A stretch of 64,000 nucleotides of DNA from Pseudomonas frederiksbergensis (GCF_003732665.1 NZ_MOBP01000006.1:310001-374000); one strand, 5' to 3'; counted from the first letter of the stretch, positions 21,155-31,828 are shown. Notes: generated by a model not told the origin, from the letters alone. Program-made: numbers and translations.

Positions 21155-21814
21155 ATGTCAGACATTTCTCCACTTGTTAAACGATCCCTGGTTGATCAGG
21201 CCCTGGACCAGTTGCGCCTGCGCATCACCCAAGGCGTCTGGGTCGTCGGCCAGCGTTTACCCACCGAACCCGAGCTGTCCGCCGAATTGGGCATCAGCCG
21301 CAACACCGTGCGCGAAGCCATGCGCGTGTTGGCGTTTTCCGGGTTGATCGAGATTCGTCAGGGCGACGGTAGTTATCTGCGGGCGGTGATCGATCCACTG
21401 GATACCATGAAAGCGTTGTCGCAATGCACCCAGGAACAGGCGCGGGAAACCCGGCACATCCTGGAAGTCGAGGCCATCGGCCTGGCCGCGTTGCGTCGCA
21501 CTGACGAAGACCTCATTGCCCTGCGCGAAGCCCTGGGCGCCAGCGGCAGCCATTACCACGGCGATCTCGACAGCTACATCGCCTGTGACCTGGTGTTCCA
21601 CCGCCGTCTGGTGGACGCCGCGCACAACCCGACCCTCAGCGAGTTGTATCGCTACTTCTCCAGCATCGTCGGTGCGCAATTGCGCCAGACCCTGAACATT
21701 TCCCCGCGACGCCAAGAGGTGTTCGACCTGCATATCGAACTGCTGGATGCCGTCGAGCAACGCGACCCGGAACGGGCCAAAGCCCTGTCGAGGCAGTTGA
21801 TCAATGAACCTTGA
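21155..21814 (+). CDS. GntR-family (FadR subfamily) transcriptional regulator
   Basis: 219-residue regulator. An N-terminal winged helix (RLPTEPELSAELGISRNTVREAMRVL) is followed by an all-helical FadR-type C-terminal ligand domain (ETRHILEVEAIGLAALR, FHRRLVDAAHN, HIELLDAVEQRD). The ATG at 21155 has AAAGGG upstream; a TTG seven codons earlier is less likely. Its stop overlaps the start of the MFS transporter gene, so it probably controls that transporter. Ligand unknown. Confidence 0.9.
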   Translation: MSDISPLVKRSLVDQALDQLRLRITQGVWVVGQRLPTEPELSAELGISRNTVREAMRVLAFSGLIEIRQGDGSYLRAVIDPLDTMKALSQCTQEQARETRHILEVEAIGLAALRRTDEDLIALREALGASGSHYHGDLDSYIACDLVFHRRLVDAAHNPTLSELYRYFSSIVGAQLRQTLNISPRRQEVFDLHIELLDAVEQRDPERAKALSRQLINEP

Positions 21815-23111
21815 AACCGAGAAATCCATGTCTGCCAATCACAGCAACATCCCGCAACCCAAACGCACGGCGGAGCTCGAAGAGCTGCTGATCGATGCCG
21901 AGGCCGATGACGAACAGGTCCAGCAAAGCCACCCGATCCTGCGACGGCCGTGGTTGTTGCTGCTGGGGCTGATCCTGGTGGCGCTGAACCTGCGCCCGGC
22001 GTTGTCGAGCATGGCGCCGATGCTTAGTGAGGTGTCGAAGACTCTTGGTTTGTCCGCGGCCGAGGCCGGTTTGCTGACCACGTTGCCGGTGCTGTGCCTG
22101 GGCCTGTTCGCACCGCTGGCGCCGCTCCTGGCTCGACGTTTCGGCGCTGAACGGGTGGTGTTGGGGATTTTGCTGATGCTGGCCGGCGGGATCATCCTGC
22201 GCAGTTCCTTCGGTGAAATCGGCCTGTTCGCCGGCAGTGTGTTGGCCGGGGCCAGCATCGGCGTGATTGGTGTGTTGCTGCCAGGGATCGTCAAACGCGA
22301 CTTCCCGAAACAGGCCGGCACCATGACCGGCGTCTACACCATGGCCTTGTGCCTGGGCGCGGCGATGGCGGCGGGGGCGACCGTGCCGTTGAGCGAGCAT
22401 TTCGACAAGAGCTGGGCACTGGGCCTGGGCTTCTGGGTGGTGCCGGCGCTGGTCGCGGCGATTTTCTGGCTGCCGCAAGTGGGGCAGAAACACGGTTCGC
22501 ATAACGTCGCCTATCGGGTTCGCGGTCTATTGCGTGACCCGTTGGCCTGGCAGGTGACGCTTTACATGGGCCTGCAATCGTCCCTGGCCTACATCGTGTT
22601 CGGCTGGTTGCCATCGATCTTGATTGGCCGTGGGCTGACACCGACCCAGGCCGGACTGGTGCTGTCGGGTTCGGTGATTGTCCAGTTGGCCAGTTCCCTG
22701 GCCGCACCGTGGTTGGCAACGCGGGGCAAGGACCAGCGCCTGGCCATCGTCATCGTCATGCTGCTGACCCTCGGCGGTTTGTTCGGTTGCCTGTACGCGC
22801 CAATCGAAGGCCTGTGGGGCTGGGCGATCCTGCTGGGCCTGGGGCAGGGCGGTACGTTCAGCCTGGCGCTGACCCTGATCGTGCTGCGCTCGCGGGACTC
22901 CCACGTGGCGGCCAACCTGTCGAGCATGGCCCAAGGTTTCGGTTACACCCTGGCGTCGATGGGACCGTTCGCGGTCGGCATCGTCCATGACTGGACCGGT
23001 GGCTGGAACGCGTTGGGCTGGATCTTCGGCATCATTGGCCTCGGCGCGATCATCGCCGGCCTTGGCGCCGGACGTTCGCTGTACGTTCAGGTGACCAGCG
23101 AAAAAGTGTGA
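21804..23111 (+). CDS. MFS transporter, CynX/NimT family
   Basis: 435-residue inner-membrane protein with about 12 hydrophobic helices and a hydrophilic N terminus of about 45 residues. Family marks: ALNLRPALSSMAPML, LPVLCLGLFAPLAPLLARRFG, GVLLPGIVKRDFPKQAGTMTGVYTMAL and GQGGTFSLALTLIVLRS. CynX/NimT-type carriers have been linked to cyanate or 2-nitroimidazole resistance, but the substrate here is unknown. Overlaps the GntR gene by 11 bases; an alternative ATG at 21828 exists. Confidence 0.9.
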   Translation: MNLETEKSMSANHSNIPQPKRTAELEELLIDAEADDEQVQQSHPILRRPWLLLLGLILVALNLRPALSSMAPMLSEVSKTLGLSAAEAGLLTTLPVLCLGLFAPLAPLLARRFGAERVVLGILLMLAGGIILRSSFGEIGLFAGSVLAGASIGVIGVLLPGIVKRDFPKQAGTMTGVYTMALCLGAAMAAGATVPLSEHFDKSWALGLGFWVVPALVAAIFWLPQVGQKHGSHNVAYRVRGLLRDPLAWQVTLYMGLQSSLAYIVFGWLPSILIGRGLTPTQAGLVLSGSVIVQLASSLAAPWLATRGKDQRLAIVIVMLLTLGGLFGCLYAPIEGLWGWAILLGLGQGGTFSLALTLIVLRSRDSHVAANLSSMAQGFGYTLASMGPFAVGIVHDWTGGWNALGWIFGIIGLGAIIAGLGAGRSLYVQVTSEKV

Positions 23112-23122
23112 ATCCCGTACTG

Positions 23123-23147
23123 CTGGCATTCGGCCCACGAATGCCAG
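23123..23147 (+). terminator. Stem-loop after the MFS gene
   Basis: Perfect 10-bp stem CTGGCATTCG / CGAATGCCAG with loop GCCCA, 12 bases past the stop. No T-tract follows, so terminator activity is uncertain. Confidence 0.5.
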
Positions 23148-23210
23148 TGGTCTTGTGGGCATTTGCAGACTATCGTGCTGGCAATCTTTTCGACTGCACG
23201 GAGCCTGCCC

Positions 23211-23681
23211 ATGAGTGACGCCCACAACGCCTTGATCACCCGCTTCTACCAGGCCTTCCAGCGACTGGATGCCGAAGCCATGGCGGCCTGCTACACCGAC
23301 GACGTGGTGTTCAGCGATCCAGCGTTCGGCGAGTTGCGCGGCCGTGATGCCGGCGACATGTGGCGCATGCTCACCACCCGGGCCAAGGACTTCTCCCTGA
23401 CCTTCGACAACGTGCGCAGCGACGAGCGCACCGGCGGCGCCCATTGGGTCGCGACCTACCTGTTCAGCCAGACCGGCAACATTGTGGTCAACGACATCCA
23501 GGCGCGCTTCGTGTTTCGCGACGGCAAGATCTGCGAGCACCACGACAGCTTCGATCTGTGGCGCTGGTCCCGCCAGGCGCTCGGCACCAAAGGCCTGTTG
23601 CTGGGCTGGACGCCACTGGTGCGCAACGCCGTTCGCGCCCAGGCATTGAAGGGGCTGAAGGCATTCCAGGCCAGTCGCTGA
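23211..23681 (+). CDS. SnoaL/NTF2-like protein
   Basis: 156-residue protein of the NTF2 cone fold (SnoaL-like). Typical pattern: [37 protein letters not shown] at the start, [13 protein letters not shown] in the middle and [16 protein letters not shown] near the end. The ATG at 23211 has GGAG at good spacing; the reading frame could extend upstream but without a ribosome site. Enzymatic role, if any, unknown. Confidence 0.85.
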   Translation: MSDAHNALITRFYQAFQRLDAEAMAACYTDDVVFSDPAFGELRGRDAGDMWRMLTTRAKDFSLTFDNVRSDERTGGAHWVATYLFSQTGNIVVNDIQARFVFRDGKICEHHDSFDLWRWSRQALGTKGLLLGWTPLVRNAVRAQALKGLKAFQASR

Positions 23682-23721
23682 TAAGATCGCGGCTTGTTTC
23701 CTTTCAAGCCCTGATCGTCAC

Positions 23722-24030
23722 GTGAACACCCTCAGCGAATCCTCCGTCATTGCCGTCGAACCGGTGCCTGCCAGCAAACCCTGGTTCGTCTACCTCGTTC
23801 GCGCGGCCAACGGTTCGCTGTATTGCGGGATCAGCGACGATCCGGTGCGCCGCTTTGCCAAGCACCAAAGCGGCAAAGGCGCCCGGTTTTTCCTTTCCAG
23901 CCCGGCCATGGCGCTGGTCTACACCGAAATCTGCCGGGACAAAAGCGAAGCCCTGCGTCAGGAACGGCTGATCAAAAAACTCAAAAAGAGCGCCAAGGAA
24001 TGCCTGGTGCTGACTTATCAATCTGACTGA
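23722..24030 (+). CDS. GIY-YIG nuclease family protein (UPF0213/YhbQ-like)
   Basis: 102 residues with a single GIY-YIG-type domain: [20 protein letters not shown] carries the two sheet motifs (VYLV and YCGI), followed by [14 protein letters not shown] and the conserved Glu in [18 protein letters not shown] start without a strong Shine-Dalgarno sequence. Probably a DNA structure-specific nuclease by analogy with YhbQ. Confidence 0.88.
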   Translation: MNTLSESSVIAVEPVPASKPWFVYLVRAANGSLYCGISDDPVRRFAKHQSGKGARFFLSSPAMALVYTEICRDKSEALRQERLIKKLKKSAKECLVLTYQSD

Positions 24031-24114
24031 TAAGTTCCCATCAGGCGGATCTGTAGGCCGCTTCCCGATTGCGCGCTAAGCTGCGGGCTCCCTATCCGTG
24101 CCGCGGAGCCGAGC

Positions 24115-25050
24115 ATGTCAGAGCTGATCCTTCACAATTATCCGACGTCCCCTTTTGCCGAAAAGGCCCGTCTGCTGCTGGGTTTCAAAGGACTGTCCTG
24201 GCGCTCGGTGAAGATTTCGCCGGTGATGCCCAAACCTGATTTGACCGCGTTGACTGGCGGCTACCGCAAGACCCCGGTGTTGCAGATTGGCGCCGATATC
24301 TATTGCGACACCGCGTTGATCGCCCGGCGTCTGGAGCAGGAAAAAGCCTTGCCGGCGTTCTTCCCGGAAGGCCAGGAAATGATCGCGGCGACCTTCGCCA
24401 CCTGGGTGGACTCGGTGGTGTTTCAGCACGCGGTCAGCCTGGTGTTCCAGCCTGAGTCGGTGGCGGTGCGTTTTGGCAAGTTGCCGCCGGAAGCCATCAA
24501 GGCGTTCCTGGCCGATCGCGCCGGGTTATTCAGTGGTGGCAGTGCGACGAAGTTGTCGGCGGAACAAGCGCGGCATCAGTGGCCGACGATTATGGGGCGT
24601 CTCGAATTGCAGCTTCAGCGCGAGGAGGGCGACTTCCTGTTCGGTGAGCCTTCGATCGCCGATTTTTCCCTGGCCCATTGCCTGTGGTTTCTCAAGGCGA
24701 CGCCCGTGACTTCGCCGTTGGTCGATGCTTATCCGGCGGTGTTGGCGTGGTTCGGTCGGGTGATGGGCTTTGGTCATGGCGCCTTCAGCGAGATGACGGC
24801 CGAGGAGGCGCTGGAGGTGGCGCGCAATGCCACGCCGGCTGCGTTGCCGGATGAAGCGTTCGATGAGCCTAACGGCTTTGAGGCGGGTCAGCAGGTGGTG
24901 ATTGCAGCCACGGACTACGGTTGTGATCCGGTGACGGGTGAGCTGGTGTTTGCGGGGCGTGAGGAATTGATTGTGCGTCGTGAAGACGAGCGGGCGGGTG
25001 TGGTGCATGTGCACTTTCCGCGGTTCGGATTCCGCATCGAAGCGAAGTAA
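24115..25050 (+). CDS. Glutathione S-transferase family protein with C-terminal extension
   Basis: 311 residues. A thioredoxin-like N-terminal domain (LILHNYPTSPFAEKARLLLGF, GGYRKTPVLQIGADIYCDTALI, about residues 1-80) and a helical C-terminal GST domain (to about 225) are followed by about 75 extra residues that look like a small beta-rich domain (GQQVVIAATDYGCDPVTGEL, HVHFPRFGFRI). Ordinary GSTs are about 200-230 residues. Cytosolic; substrate unknown. Confidence 0.85.
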   Translation: MSELILHNYPTSPFAEKARLLLGFKGLSWRSVKISPVMPKPDLTALTGGYRKTPVLQIGADIYCDTALIARRLEQEKALPAFFPEGQEMIAATFATWVDSVVFQHAVSLVFQPESVAVRFGKLPPEAIKAFLADRAGLFSGGSATKLSAEQARHQWPTIMGRLELQLQREEGDFLFGEPSIADFSLAHCLWFLKATPVTSPLVDAYPAVLAWFGRVMGFGHGAFSEMTAEEALEVARNATPAALPDEAFDEPNGFEAGQQVVIAATDYGCDPVTGELVFAGREELIVRREDERAGVVHVHFPRFGFRIEAK

Positions 25051-25084
25051 CGGTTAACCGACAATTTGCAACTTATGCACAACC

Positions 25085-25175
25085 CTGTGGGAGCGGGCTT
25101 GCTCGCGAAGGCGGCGTATCAGTCGACATAAATGGTGTCTGACACATCGCCTTCGCGAGCAAGTCCGCTCCCACA
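25085..25175. repeat. REP-type inverted repeat
   Basis: Family A element between two convergent genes; right arm has AAGTCCGCT instead of AAGCCCGCT. Confidence 0.85.
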
Positions 25176-25179
25176 TTGG

Positions 25180-25530
25180 TTATTTCAACGCGGCAAGAAT
25201 CTCATCCGGGTCATACCCGCGAATCAACGTCCCGTTCACATCAATCAACGGAATCCCGCGCCCGCCCAGCGCTTCATAGGCCTTGCGCGCCTCGGCGTCC
25301 TTCTCGATATCGAATTCCTTGTACGGAATACCTTTCTGATCGAGAAAGCGCCGGGTCAGTTTGCAATAGCCACACCAGTCAGTGGCGTAGAGCACAACGT
25401 TGGCCTTGGCCTGGGTCTGCTCGGACACCACTTGCGCCGGGTGGATGAAGCGCTCGATCTTGCCCCAATTCTGGTAAACCACGACCACCAGCAGGATCAG
25501 CAGGAATTTCTTCAGGATGCCGTTGAGCAT
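25180..25530 (-). CDS. Membrane-anchored glutaredoxin-like protein
   Basis: 116 residues: an N-terminal hydrophobic anchor (FLLILLVVVVYQNW, about residues 9-22) and a glutaredoxin domain with active site CGYC (LYATDWCGYCKLTRRFL), IPYKEFDIEKD and the cis-proline region RGIPLIDVNG. Probably a thiol-disulfide protein facing the periplasm or held at the membrane. Its ATG shares one base with the ndpA stop (TGATG), so it is translated with ndpA. Confidence 0.85.
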   Translation of the reverse strand: MLNGILKKFLLILLVVVVYQNWGKIERFIHPAQVVSEQTQAKANVVLYATDWCGYCKLTRRFLDQKGIPYKEFDIEKDAEARKAYEALGGRGIPLIDVNGTLIRGYDPDEILAALK

Positions 25531-26534
25531 CAGTTGCGTCGCTTCAGTTGATCAGTCAGCTGGGTCGGCAAGCCCTTGATGATCAGCGTGCCGGCTTCTT
25601 CGTCGTATTCGATCTTCGAGCCCAGCAGGTGCGCTTCGAAGCTGATGGACAGGCCTTCGGCGCGACCGGTGAAGCGGCGGAACTGGTTCAGGGTGCGTTT
25701 ATCCGCCGGAATCTCCGGGGACAAACCGTAATCCTTGTTGCGGATGTGATCGTAGAAGGCTTTGGGGCGTTCTTCGTCGATCAGCTCTGAGAGTTCTTCC
25801 AGGCCCATCGGCTCGCCGAGCTTGGCCTGGCTGCTGGCGTAATCGACCAAGGTCTTGGTTTTCTCGCGGGCGGACTCTTCCGGCAAATCTTCGCTTTCAA
25901 CGAAGTCGCTGAAGGCTTTGAGCAAGGTGCGGGTTTCGCCAGGTCCGTCGACGCCTTCCTGGCAACCGATGAAGTCGCGGAAATACTCCGAAACCTTTTT
26001 CCCGTTCTTGCCTTTGATAAACGAAATGTACTGCTTGGACTGCTTGTTGTTCTGCCACTCCGACACGTTGATCCGCGCCGCCAGGTGCAATTGGCCCAGG
26101 TCCAGGTGCCGGGAGGCCGTCACGTCCAGCTCTTCGGTCACTGCAACGCCTTCACTGTGGTGCAGCAGGGCGATGGCCAGGTAATCGGTCATGCCCTGTT
26201 GGTAGTGCGCGAACAGCACGTGGCCGCCCACAGAGAGGTTCGACTCTTCCATCAGCTTTTGCAGATGTTCCACCGCCACTCGGCTGAAGGCCGTGAAATC
26301 CTTGCCGCCGTCGAGGTACTCCTTCAGCCAGCCGCTGAACGGATGCGCCCCGGATTCGGCATGGAAGAAACCCCAGGCCTTGCCCTGTTTGGCGTTGTAG
26401 CTCTCGTTGAGGTCGGCGAGCATGTTCTCGATGGCCGTAGACTCCGCCAATTCAGAGTCGCGGGCGTGAAGAACTGCGGGGGTGCCGTCGGGTTTTTTGT
26501 CGATCAGGTGGACGATGCAATGACGGATCGGCAT
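25530..26534 (-). CDS. ndpA: NdpA/YejK, nucleoid-associated protein
   Basis: 334-residue nucleoid-associated protein of the 37-kDa YejK family. Conserved pieces: [71 protein letters not shown] and [15 protein letters not shown]. The ATG at 26534 matches the family N terminus; the reading frame is open for 18 more codons upstream. First gene of a two-gene unit with the glutaredoxin. Confidence 0.94.
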   Translation of the reverse strand: MPIRHCIVHLIDKKPDGTPAVLHARDSELAESTAIENMLADLNESYNAKQGKAWGFFHAESGAHPFSGWLKEYLDGGKDFTAFSRVAVEHLQKLMEESNLSVGGHVLFAHYQQGMTDYLAIALLHHSEGVAVTEELDVTASRHLDLGQLHLAARINVSEWQNNKQSKQYISFIKGKNGKKVSEYFRDFIGCQEGVDGPGETRTLLKAFSDFVESEDLPEESAREKTKTLVDYASSQAKLGEPMGLEELSELIDEERPKAFYDHIRNKDYGLSPEIPADKRTLNQFRRFTGRAEGLSISFEAHLLGSKIEYDEEAGTLIIKGLPTQLTDQLKRRN

Positions 26535-27022
26535 GGGCTTCTCGGCTGATTGAAGAGAGGAGGGCGTGCTCCCCCAAAAAAGTGCCAAGTGTACCGCAAC
26601 TAGGCCTGTATGCCCCTTTGTAGGAGCTGCCGAAGGCTGCGATCTTTTGACTTTGCTTTTTTTAAAAAAAAGATCAAAAGATCGCAGCCTTCGGCAGCTC
26701 CTACGGGGGCGGAGAGGGCAATTCGACGGTGCGCGGCGGCCCTTATGCGTTTTTTTCCCGGTTTAGAGCAATAAAGCTGACCAAATGGGTAGCAAGAGGC
26801 GGATATTTCCCCGTCTCTGTGCTAGTTTTGCCCCGTCTTACGCGAAGTCACTGCGTTAAGCGTGCATTCAGCATTTGTCAGGTCGAACCAAACCCTGATT
26901 TCGGCATCTATAACCCCGACTCGTCGCGGTTATGGCCGAGGGTGCCAGATCCAGAAGATCGGGCTCGATGGCTGACACTGCACTCTGCAATCCATATGAA
27001 TTTGATAGGGAAGGAACACTAC
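26535..27022. other. ndpA-hupN divergent intergenic region, 488 bases
   Basis: Holds one REP element and, nearer hupN, a stretch with a small hairpin (ATAACC/GGTTAT, 26910-26933). This part presumably contains the hupN promoter and leader; no box stands out enough to mark. No gene seen. Confidence 0.5.
26620..26705. repeat. REP-type inverted repeat, family B
   Basis: Arms GTAGGAGCTGCCGAAGGCTG and complement around an A/T-rich centre (GACTTTGCTTTTTTTAAAAA). Nearly perfect over about 36 bases per arm. Confidence 0.88.
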
Positions 27023-27304
27023 ATGGCTCTTACTAAAGACCAACTGATCGCCGACATCGCTGAAGCTATCGACGCGCCAAAAACCACCGCGCGTAACGCT
27101 CTGGACCAACTGGGCCAAATCGTTGCCGATCAGCTGGAAAACGGCGGCGAAATCACTCTGCCAGGTATCGGCAAACTGAAAGTGACTGAGCGTCCTGCCC
27201 GTACCGGCCGTAACCCTTCGACTGGCGCTGCCATCGAAATCGCTGCCAAGAAAGTTATCAAGCTGGTTGTGGCCAAAGGCCTGACCGACGCTGTTAACAA
27301 GTAA
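27023..27304 (+). CDS. hupN: HU-family DNA-binding protein (HupN-like)
   Basis: 93-residue histone-like protein that bends and compacts DNA. It has the HU fold with the arm signature RPARTGRNPSTGAAIEIAAKK; the N terminus MALTKDQLIADIAEAIDAPK distinguishes the HupN paralogue of Pseudomonas from HupA and HupB. AAGGA precedes the ATG. A strong terminator follows at once. Confidence 0.92.
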   Translation: MALTKDQLIADIAEAIDAPKTTARNALDQLGQIVADQLENGGEITLPGIGKLKVTERPARTGRNPSTGAAIEIAAKKVIKLVVAKGLTDAVNK

Positions 27305-27312
27305 GACGCAGT

Positions 27313-27355
27313 AAAAAAAGCCGTGCTCCGGAGCGATCCGGGCACGGCTTTTTTG
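27313..27355 (+). terminator. Bidirectional intrinsic terminator after hupN
   Basis: GCCGTGC / GCACGGC stem flanked by A7 on the left and T6 on the right; works on paper in both directions. Nine bases past the hupN stop. Confidence 0.93.
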
Positions 27356-27400
27356 TGTCTGGGATTTAGCAATTGACCCGCAGACACCACTAAACCAATT

Positions 27401-27489
27401 GTGGGAGCGGGCTTGCTCGCGAAGGCGGTGTGTCAGTCACCATTAAAGTCGACTGTTACACCGCATTCGCGAGCAAGCCCGCTCCCACA
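27401..27489. repeat. REP-type inverted repeat
   Basis: Family A element between hupN and rlmF (convergent). Confidence 0.87.
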
Positions 27490-27505
27490 TTTTGCTCTGC
27501 GTTGA

Positions 27506-28531
27506 TCAGTTACCCTTGCGCACCCAACGCTCGCGCCAAACCTGCTGCTCGGACTTGGTCTGGAACGTCCACGCCACGAAGCGGCTTTGCTTCTGGCCCT
27601 GGGACATTTCCACCACCTGGCTTTCCAGCACGCCAGCCTTTTTCAGCGCGGTCTGGATCGCCGGCAGGTTCGAGGCTTTCGACACCAGGGTGCTGAACCA
27701 CAGCACTTTGTGCTGGAAGCTCGCGCTCTCGGCGATCAGTTGCGTCACAAAGCGCGCTTCGCCACCTTCACACCACAATTCCGCCGATTGACCGCCGAAG
27801 TTCAACACCGGCAGTTTGCGTTTCGGGTCGGCACGGCCCAGGGCGCGCCATTTGCGCTCGCTGCCCTTGGTCGCTTCGTCCATCGAGGCGTGGAACGGCG
27901 GGTTGCACATGGTCAGGTCAAAACGCTCTCCCGGCTCCAGCAGGCCCAGCAGGATGTGCTTGGGATTGGTTTGCTGACGCAGCTGGATAGCCTTGTTCAG
28001 CCCGTTGGACTGCACGATGGCCTTGGCGGCGGCCACGGCCGTCGGGTCGATTTCCGAACCGAGGAAGTGCCAGCGGTAGTCGCTGTAGCCGATCAGCGGA
28101 TAGACGCAGTTGGCGCCCATGCCGATATCGAGCACCTTGACCGGCGCACCACGGGGGATCTCGCCGTCGTTGACGCTGGCCAGCAGGTCGGCCAGGAAGT
28201 GCACGTAATCGGCACGCCCCGGCACCGGTGGGCACAGGTAATCAGCCGGGATGTCCCAGTGGGCCACGCCGTAGAACGACTTGAGCAACGCCCGGTTGAA
28301 CACTCGCACCGCGTCCGGGCTGGCGAAGTCGATGCTTTCCTTGCCGTACGGGTTGAGGATCACGAACTTCGCCAGTTCTGGCGTGCTCTTGATCAGCTCC
28401 GGGAAGTCGTAGCGACCCTGGTGGCGATTGCGCGGGTGCAGGCTGGCCTTCGGACGGGGTTCCACGGCGTTGGCCGGGGTGGCGGAGTCAGGCTTCTTGC
28501 GCGCAGGGCGGGGTGTGCGGGGGGCGTTCAT
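27506..28531 (-). CDS. rlmF: RlmF, 23S rRNA adenine-1618 N6-methyltransferase
   Basis: Methylates A1618 of 23S rRNA with S-adenosylmethionine. About 341 residues from the ATG at 28531. A basic N-terminal tail (about 45 residues) leads to [13 protein letters not shown], the SAM-binding region [18 protein letters not shown] and the catalytic motif MCNPPFH (NPPF type used by N6-adenine enzymes). An ATG at 28570 is an alternative start; neither has a clear Shine-Dalgarno sequence. Confidence 0.95.
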   Translation of the reverse strand: MNAPRTPRPARKKPDSATPANAVEPRPKASLHPRNRHQGRYDFPELIKSTPELAKFVILNPYGKESIDFASPDAVRVFNRALLKSFYGVAHWDIPADYLCPPVPGRADYVHFLADLLASVNDGEIPRGAPVKVLDIGMGANCVYPLIGYSDYRWHFLGSEIDPTAVAAAKAIVQSNGLNKAIQLRQQTNPKHILLGLLEPGERFDLTMCNPPFHASMDEATKGSERKWRALGRADPKRKLPVLNFGGQSAELWCEGGEARFVTQLIAESASFQHKVLWFSTLVSKASNLPAIQTALKKAGVLESQVVEMSQGQKQSRFVAWTFQTKSEQQVWRERWVRKGN

Positions 28532-28604
28532 GGGTGTGGTCGATTCGGGTATGGCTGAAAGTGGGGGCATTGTCCCACATTAGCTCCCCGATGACGCATA
28601 TCCC

Positions 28605-28707
28605 CTGTAGGAGCTGTCGAGTGAAACGAGGCTGCGATCTTTTGACTTTGCTTTTTAAAAACAAAATCAAAAGATCGCAGCCTCGTTTCACTCGACAGCT
28701 CCTACAG
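28605..28707. repeat. REP-type inverted repeat, family B variant
   Basis: Arms CTGTAGGAGCTGTCGAGTGA and complement, nearly perfect for more than 40 bases around an A/T-rich centre. Both arms carry the GTCGAGTGAAACGAG variant. Confidence 0.9.
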
Positions 28708-28733
28708 GACGGGATACGGGACAAGTGGCACAA

Positions 28734-28765
28734 AAAAAGGGAGGCCATCTGGCCTCCCTTTTTCA
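28734..28765 (-). terminator. Bidirectional terminator of valS and flanking region
   Basis: GGGAGGCC-ATCT-GGCCTCCC with A7 on one side and T5 on the other, 14 bases past the valS stop. Confidence 0.93.
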
Positions 28766-28778
28766 TTGCGATGTGCCC

Positions 28779-31625
28779 TTACAGACTGGCAATCCGCGCG
28801 TGCTGCTCCGCCAACTTGCCCAAAGCCTGTTCAGCTTCGGCCAGTTTGGCGCGTTCCTTGTCGATGACTTCGGCCGGAGCCTTGTCAACGAAACCGGCGT
28901 TGGACAGTTTGCCGCCGACGCGCTGGACTTCGCCCTGCAAGCGCAGGATTTCTTTGTCCAGGCGTGCCAGTTCGGCGTCCTTGTCGATCAGACCGGCCAT
29001 CGGCACCAGCACTTCCATCTCGCCAACCAGTGCGGTGGCGGACAGCGGTGCTTCTTCGCCGGCAGCCAACACGGTGATCGACTCCAGACGCGCCAGCTTC
29101 TTCAGCAGCGCTTCGTTCTCGGTGAGACGACGCTGGTCTTCGGCGCTGACGTTTTTCAGGAACAGGTTCAGCGGCTTGCCCGGCCCGATGTTCATCTCGG
29201 AGCGAATGTTGCGCGTGCCGAGCATCAGCGTCTTCAGCCACTCGATGTCATCTTCGGCGCCCTGATCGATGCGTGTTTCATTGGCCACTGGCCAAGGTTG
29301 CAGCATGATCGTCTTGCCTTCGATACCGGCCAGCGGCGCGATGCGCTGCCAGATTTCTTCGGTGATGAACGGCATGAACGGGTGCGCCAGACGCAATGCG
29401 ACTTCCAGCACCCGAACCAGGGTGCGACGGGTGCCGCGCTGGCGCTCAACCGGAGCGTTTTCGTCCCACAGCACAGGCTTGGACAGTTCCAGATACCAGT
29501 CGCAATACTGGTTCCAGATGAATTCGTACAAGGCTTGTGCCGCCAGGTCGAAGCGGAACTGGTCGAGTTGGCGGGTCACTTCGGCTTCGGTGCGTTGCAA
29601 CTGCGAGATGATCCAGCGATCCGCCAGGGACAGCTCGTAGGCTTCGCCGTTCTGGCCGCAATCTTCGCCCTTGTCCAGAACATAACGCGCGGCGTTCCAG
29701 ATCTTGTTGCAGAAGTTGCGATAGCCTTCGACGCGACCCATGTCGAACTTGATGTCGCGACCGGTGGACGCCAGCGAGCAGAAGGTGAAGCGCAGGGCGT
29801 CGGTGCCGTAGCTGGCGATGCCGTCGGCGAATTCGTCGCGGGTCTGCTTCTCGATCTTCTTCGCCAGTTTCGGCTGCATCAGGCCCGAGGTGCGTTTCTG
29901 CACCAGGGTTTCCAGGTCGATGCCGTCGATGATGTCCAGCGGGTCCAGGACATTGCCCTTGGACTTGGACATCTTCTGGCCCTGGCCATCACGCACCAGA
30001 CCGTGAACATAAACAGTCTTGAACGGCACCTGCGGCGTGCCGTCTTCGTTTTTCACCAAGTGCATGGTCATCATGATCATCCGGGCAACCCAGAAGAAAA
30101 TGATGTCGAAACCGGTCACCAGCACGTCGGTGGAGTGGAATTTCTTCAGGAATTCGGTCTGCTCAGGCCAGCCCAGGGTGGAGAAGGTCCACAGCCCGGA
30201 ACTGAACCAGGTGTCCAGAACGTCGTTGTCCTGTTGCAGCGTAACGTCCGGGCCGAGGTTGTGCTTGGCACGCACTTCGGCTTCGTCGCGACCGACGTAG
30301 ACCTTGCCCGACTCGTCGTACCAGGCCGGAATCCGGTGGCCCCACCACAGCTGACGGCTGATGCACCAATCCTGGATGTCGCGCATCCAAGAGAAGTACA
30401 TGTTTTCGTACTGCTTGGGCACGAACTGGATACGGCCGTCTTCCACGGCAGCAATCGCAGGCTCGGCCAATGGCTTGGTCGACACATACCACTGGTCGGT
30501 CAGCCACGGCTCGATGATGGTGCCGGAACGGTCGCCCTTCGGCACTTTCAGGCCGTGATCGTCAACGCTGACCAGCAGGCCGGCAGCGTCAAATGCCGCA
30601 ACGATTTGCTTGCGCGCTTCGAAACGGTCGAGACCGGCGTATTCGGCCGGGATCTTGCCGTCGATGCTTTCGTTCAGCGTGCCGTCGAGGTTGAACACCT
30701 GACAGGCCGGCAGGACGGCGGCGTTCTTGTCGAAAATGTTCAGCAGCGGCAGGTTGTGGCGCTTGCCGACTTCGTAGTCGTTGAAATCGTGGGCCGGAGT
30801 GATTTTCACGCAGCCGGTGCCGAATTCAGGATCGCAGTAATCGTCGGCGATGATCGGGATACGGCGGCCGACCAGCGGCAGCTCGACAAATTTGCCGATC
30901 AGGGCTTTGTAGCGTTCGTCGTTCGGGTTCACCGCGACGGCGGCGTCGCCGAGCATGGTTTCCGGGCGAGTGGTCGCGACGATCAGGTAATCATTGCCTT
31001 CAGCAGTCTTGGCGCCATCGGCCAGCGGGTATTTCAGGTTCCACAGGAAACCTTTCTCGTCGTGGTTTTCCACTTCAAGGTCGGAAATCGCCGTGTGCAA
31101 CTTGGTGTCCCAGTTGACCAGACGCTTGCCGCGATAGATCAGGCCGTCTTCATGCAGGCGCACGAAGGCTTCTTTAACGGACTCCGACAGGCCGTCGTCC
31201 ATGGTGAAGCGCTCGCGGCTCCAGTCCACGGACGAGCCGAGGCGGCGGATTTGACGGCTGATGTTACCGCCGGACTGATCCTTCCATTCCCAGACTTTCT
31301 CGAGGAATTTCTCGCGACCCAGATCGTGACGATTCTGGCCCTGGGCTTCGAGTTGGCGTTCCACCAGCATTTGCGTGGCGATACCGGCGTGGTCGGTGCC
31401 CGGCTGCCACAGGGTGTTGCGACCCTGCATGCGGCGGAAACGGATCAGGGCGTCCATGATCGCGTTGTTGAAGCCGTGACCCATGTGCAGGCTGCCGGTG
31501 ACGTTCGGCGGCGGGATCATGATCGTGTAGGACTCGCCCGCGCCTTGCGGGGCGAAGTAATTCTCGGACTCCCAGGTGTTGTACCAGGAAGTTTCAATGG
31601 CGTGCGGCTGGTAGGTCTTATCCAT
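28779..31625 (-). CDS. valS: ValS, valyl-tRNA synthetase
   Basis: Class I aminoacyl-tRNA synthetase that charges tRNA-Val and edits misactivated threonine. 948 residues. HIGH-type motif in [13 protein letters not shown] near residue 45; KMSKS motif in [13 protein letters not shown] near 555; the editing insertion lies between. The C-terminal coiled-coil arm ([21 protein letters not shown]...) is typical of ValS. Last gene of pepA-holC-orf-valS, after a REP element. Confidence 0.98.
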   Translation of the reverse strand: MDKTYQPHAIETSWYNTWESENYFAPQGAGESYTIMIPPPNVTGSLHMGHGFNNAIMDALIRFRRMQGRNTLWQPGTDHAGIATQMLVERQLEAQGQNRHDLGREKFLEKVWEWKDQSGGNISRQIRRLGSSVDWSRERFTMDDGLSESVKEAFVRLHEDGLIYRGKRLVNWDTKLHTAISDLEVENHDEKGFLWNLKYPLADGAKTAEGNDYLIVATTRPETMLGDAAVAVNPNDERYKALIGKFVELPLVGRRIPIIADDYCDPEFGTGCVKITPAHDFNDYEVGKRHNLPLLNIFDKNAAVLPACQVFNLDGTLNESIDGKIPAEYAGLDRFEARKQIVAAFDAAGLLVSVDDHGLKVPKGDRSGTIIEPWLTDQWYVSTKPLAEPAIAAVEDGRIQFVPKQYENMYFSWMRDIQDWCISRQLWWGHRIPAWYDESGKVYVGRDEAEVRAKHNLGPDVTLQQDNDVLDTWFSSGLWTFSTLGWPEQTEFLKKFHSTDVLVTGFDIIFFWVARMIMMTMHLVKNEDGTPQVPFKTVYVHGLVRDGQGQKMSKSKGNVLDPLDIIDGIDLETLVQKRTSGLMQPKLAKKIEKQTRDEFADGIASYGTDALRFTFCSLASTGRDIKFDMGRVEGYRNFCNKIWNAARYVLDKGEDCGQNGEAYELSLADRWIISQLQRTEAEVTRQLDQFRFDLAAQALYEFIWNQYCDWYLELSKPVLWDENAPVERQRGTRRTLVRVLEVALRLAHPFMPFITEEIWQRIAPLAGIEGKTIMLQPWPVANETRIDQGAEDDIEWLKTLMLGTRNIRSEMNIGPGKPLNLFLKNVSAEDQRRLTENEALLKKLARLESITVLAAGEEAPLSATALVGEMEVLVPMAGLIDKDAELARLDKEILRLQGEVQRVGGKLSNAGFVDKAPAEVIDKERAKLAEAEQALGKLAEQHARIASL

Positions 31626-31724
31626 GCGCGGCGGGACCCTATTGGCATCAATTCAGGAAAAGCCGACGAGTATAGCGGGGCATGGGGCCGAGGGCGAGCA
31701 GGGGCGGACCGGGCGCAGACCAAA

Positions 31725-31813
31725 TGTGGGAGCGGGCTTGCTCGCGAAGAGGGTGTGTCAGTCACCTTTAAGTCGACTGATACACCCTCTTCGCGAGCAA
31801 GCCCGCTCCCACA
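31725..31813. repeat. REP-type inverted repeat
   Basis: Family A element between the holC-linked small gene and valS, inside the likely operon. Confidence 0.87.
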
Positions 31814-31828
31814 GGGGATTGGCGTTGT

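Noticed and set aside
21084..21347. Plus-strand ORF overlapping the GntR start
   Set aside because: Different frame from the clear GntR protein; after about 30 residues it is a Cys/Pro/Ser-rich shadow.
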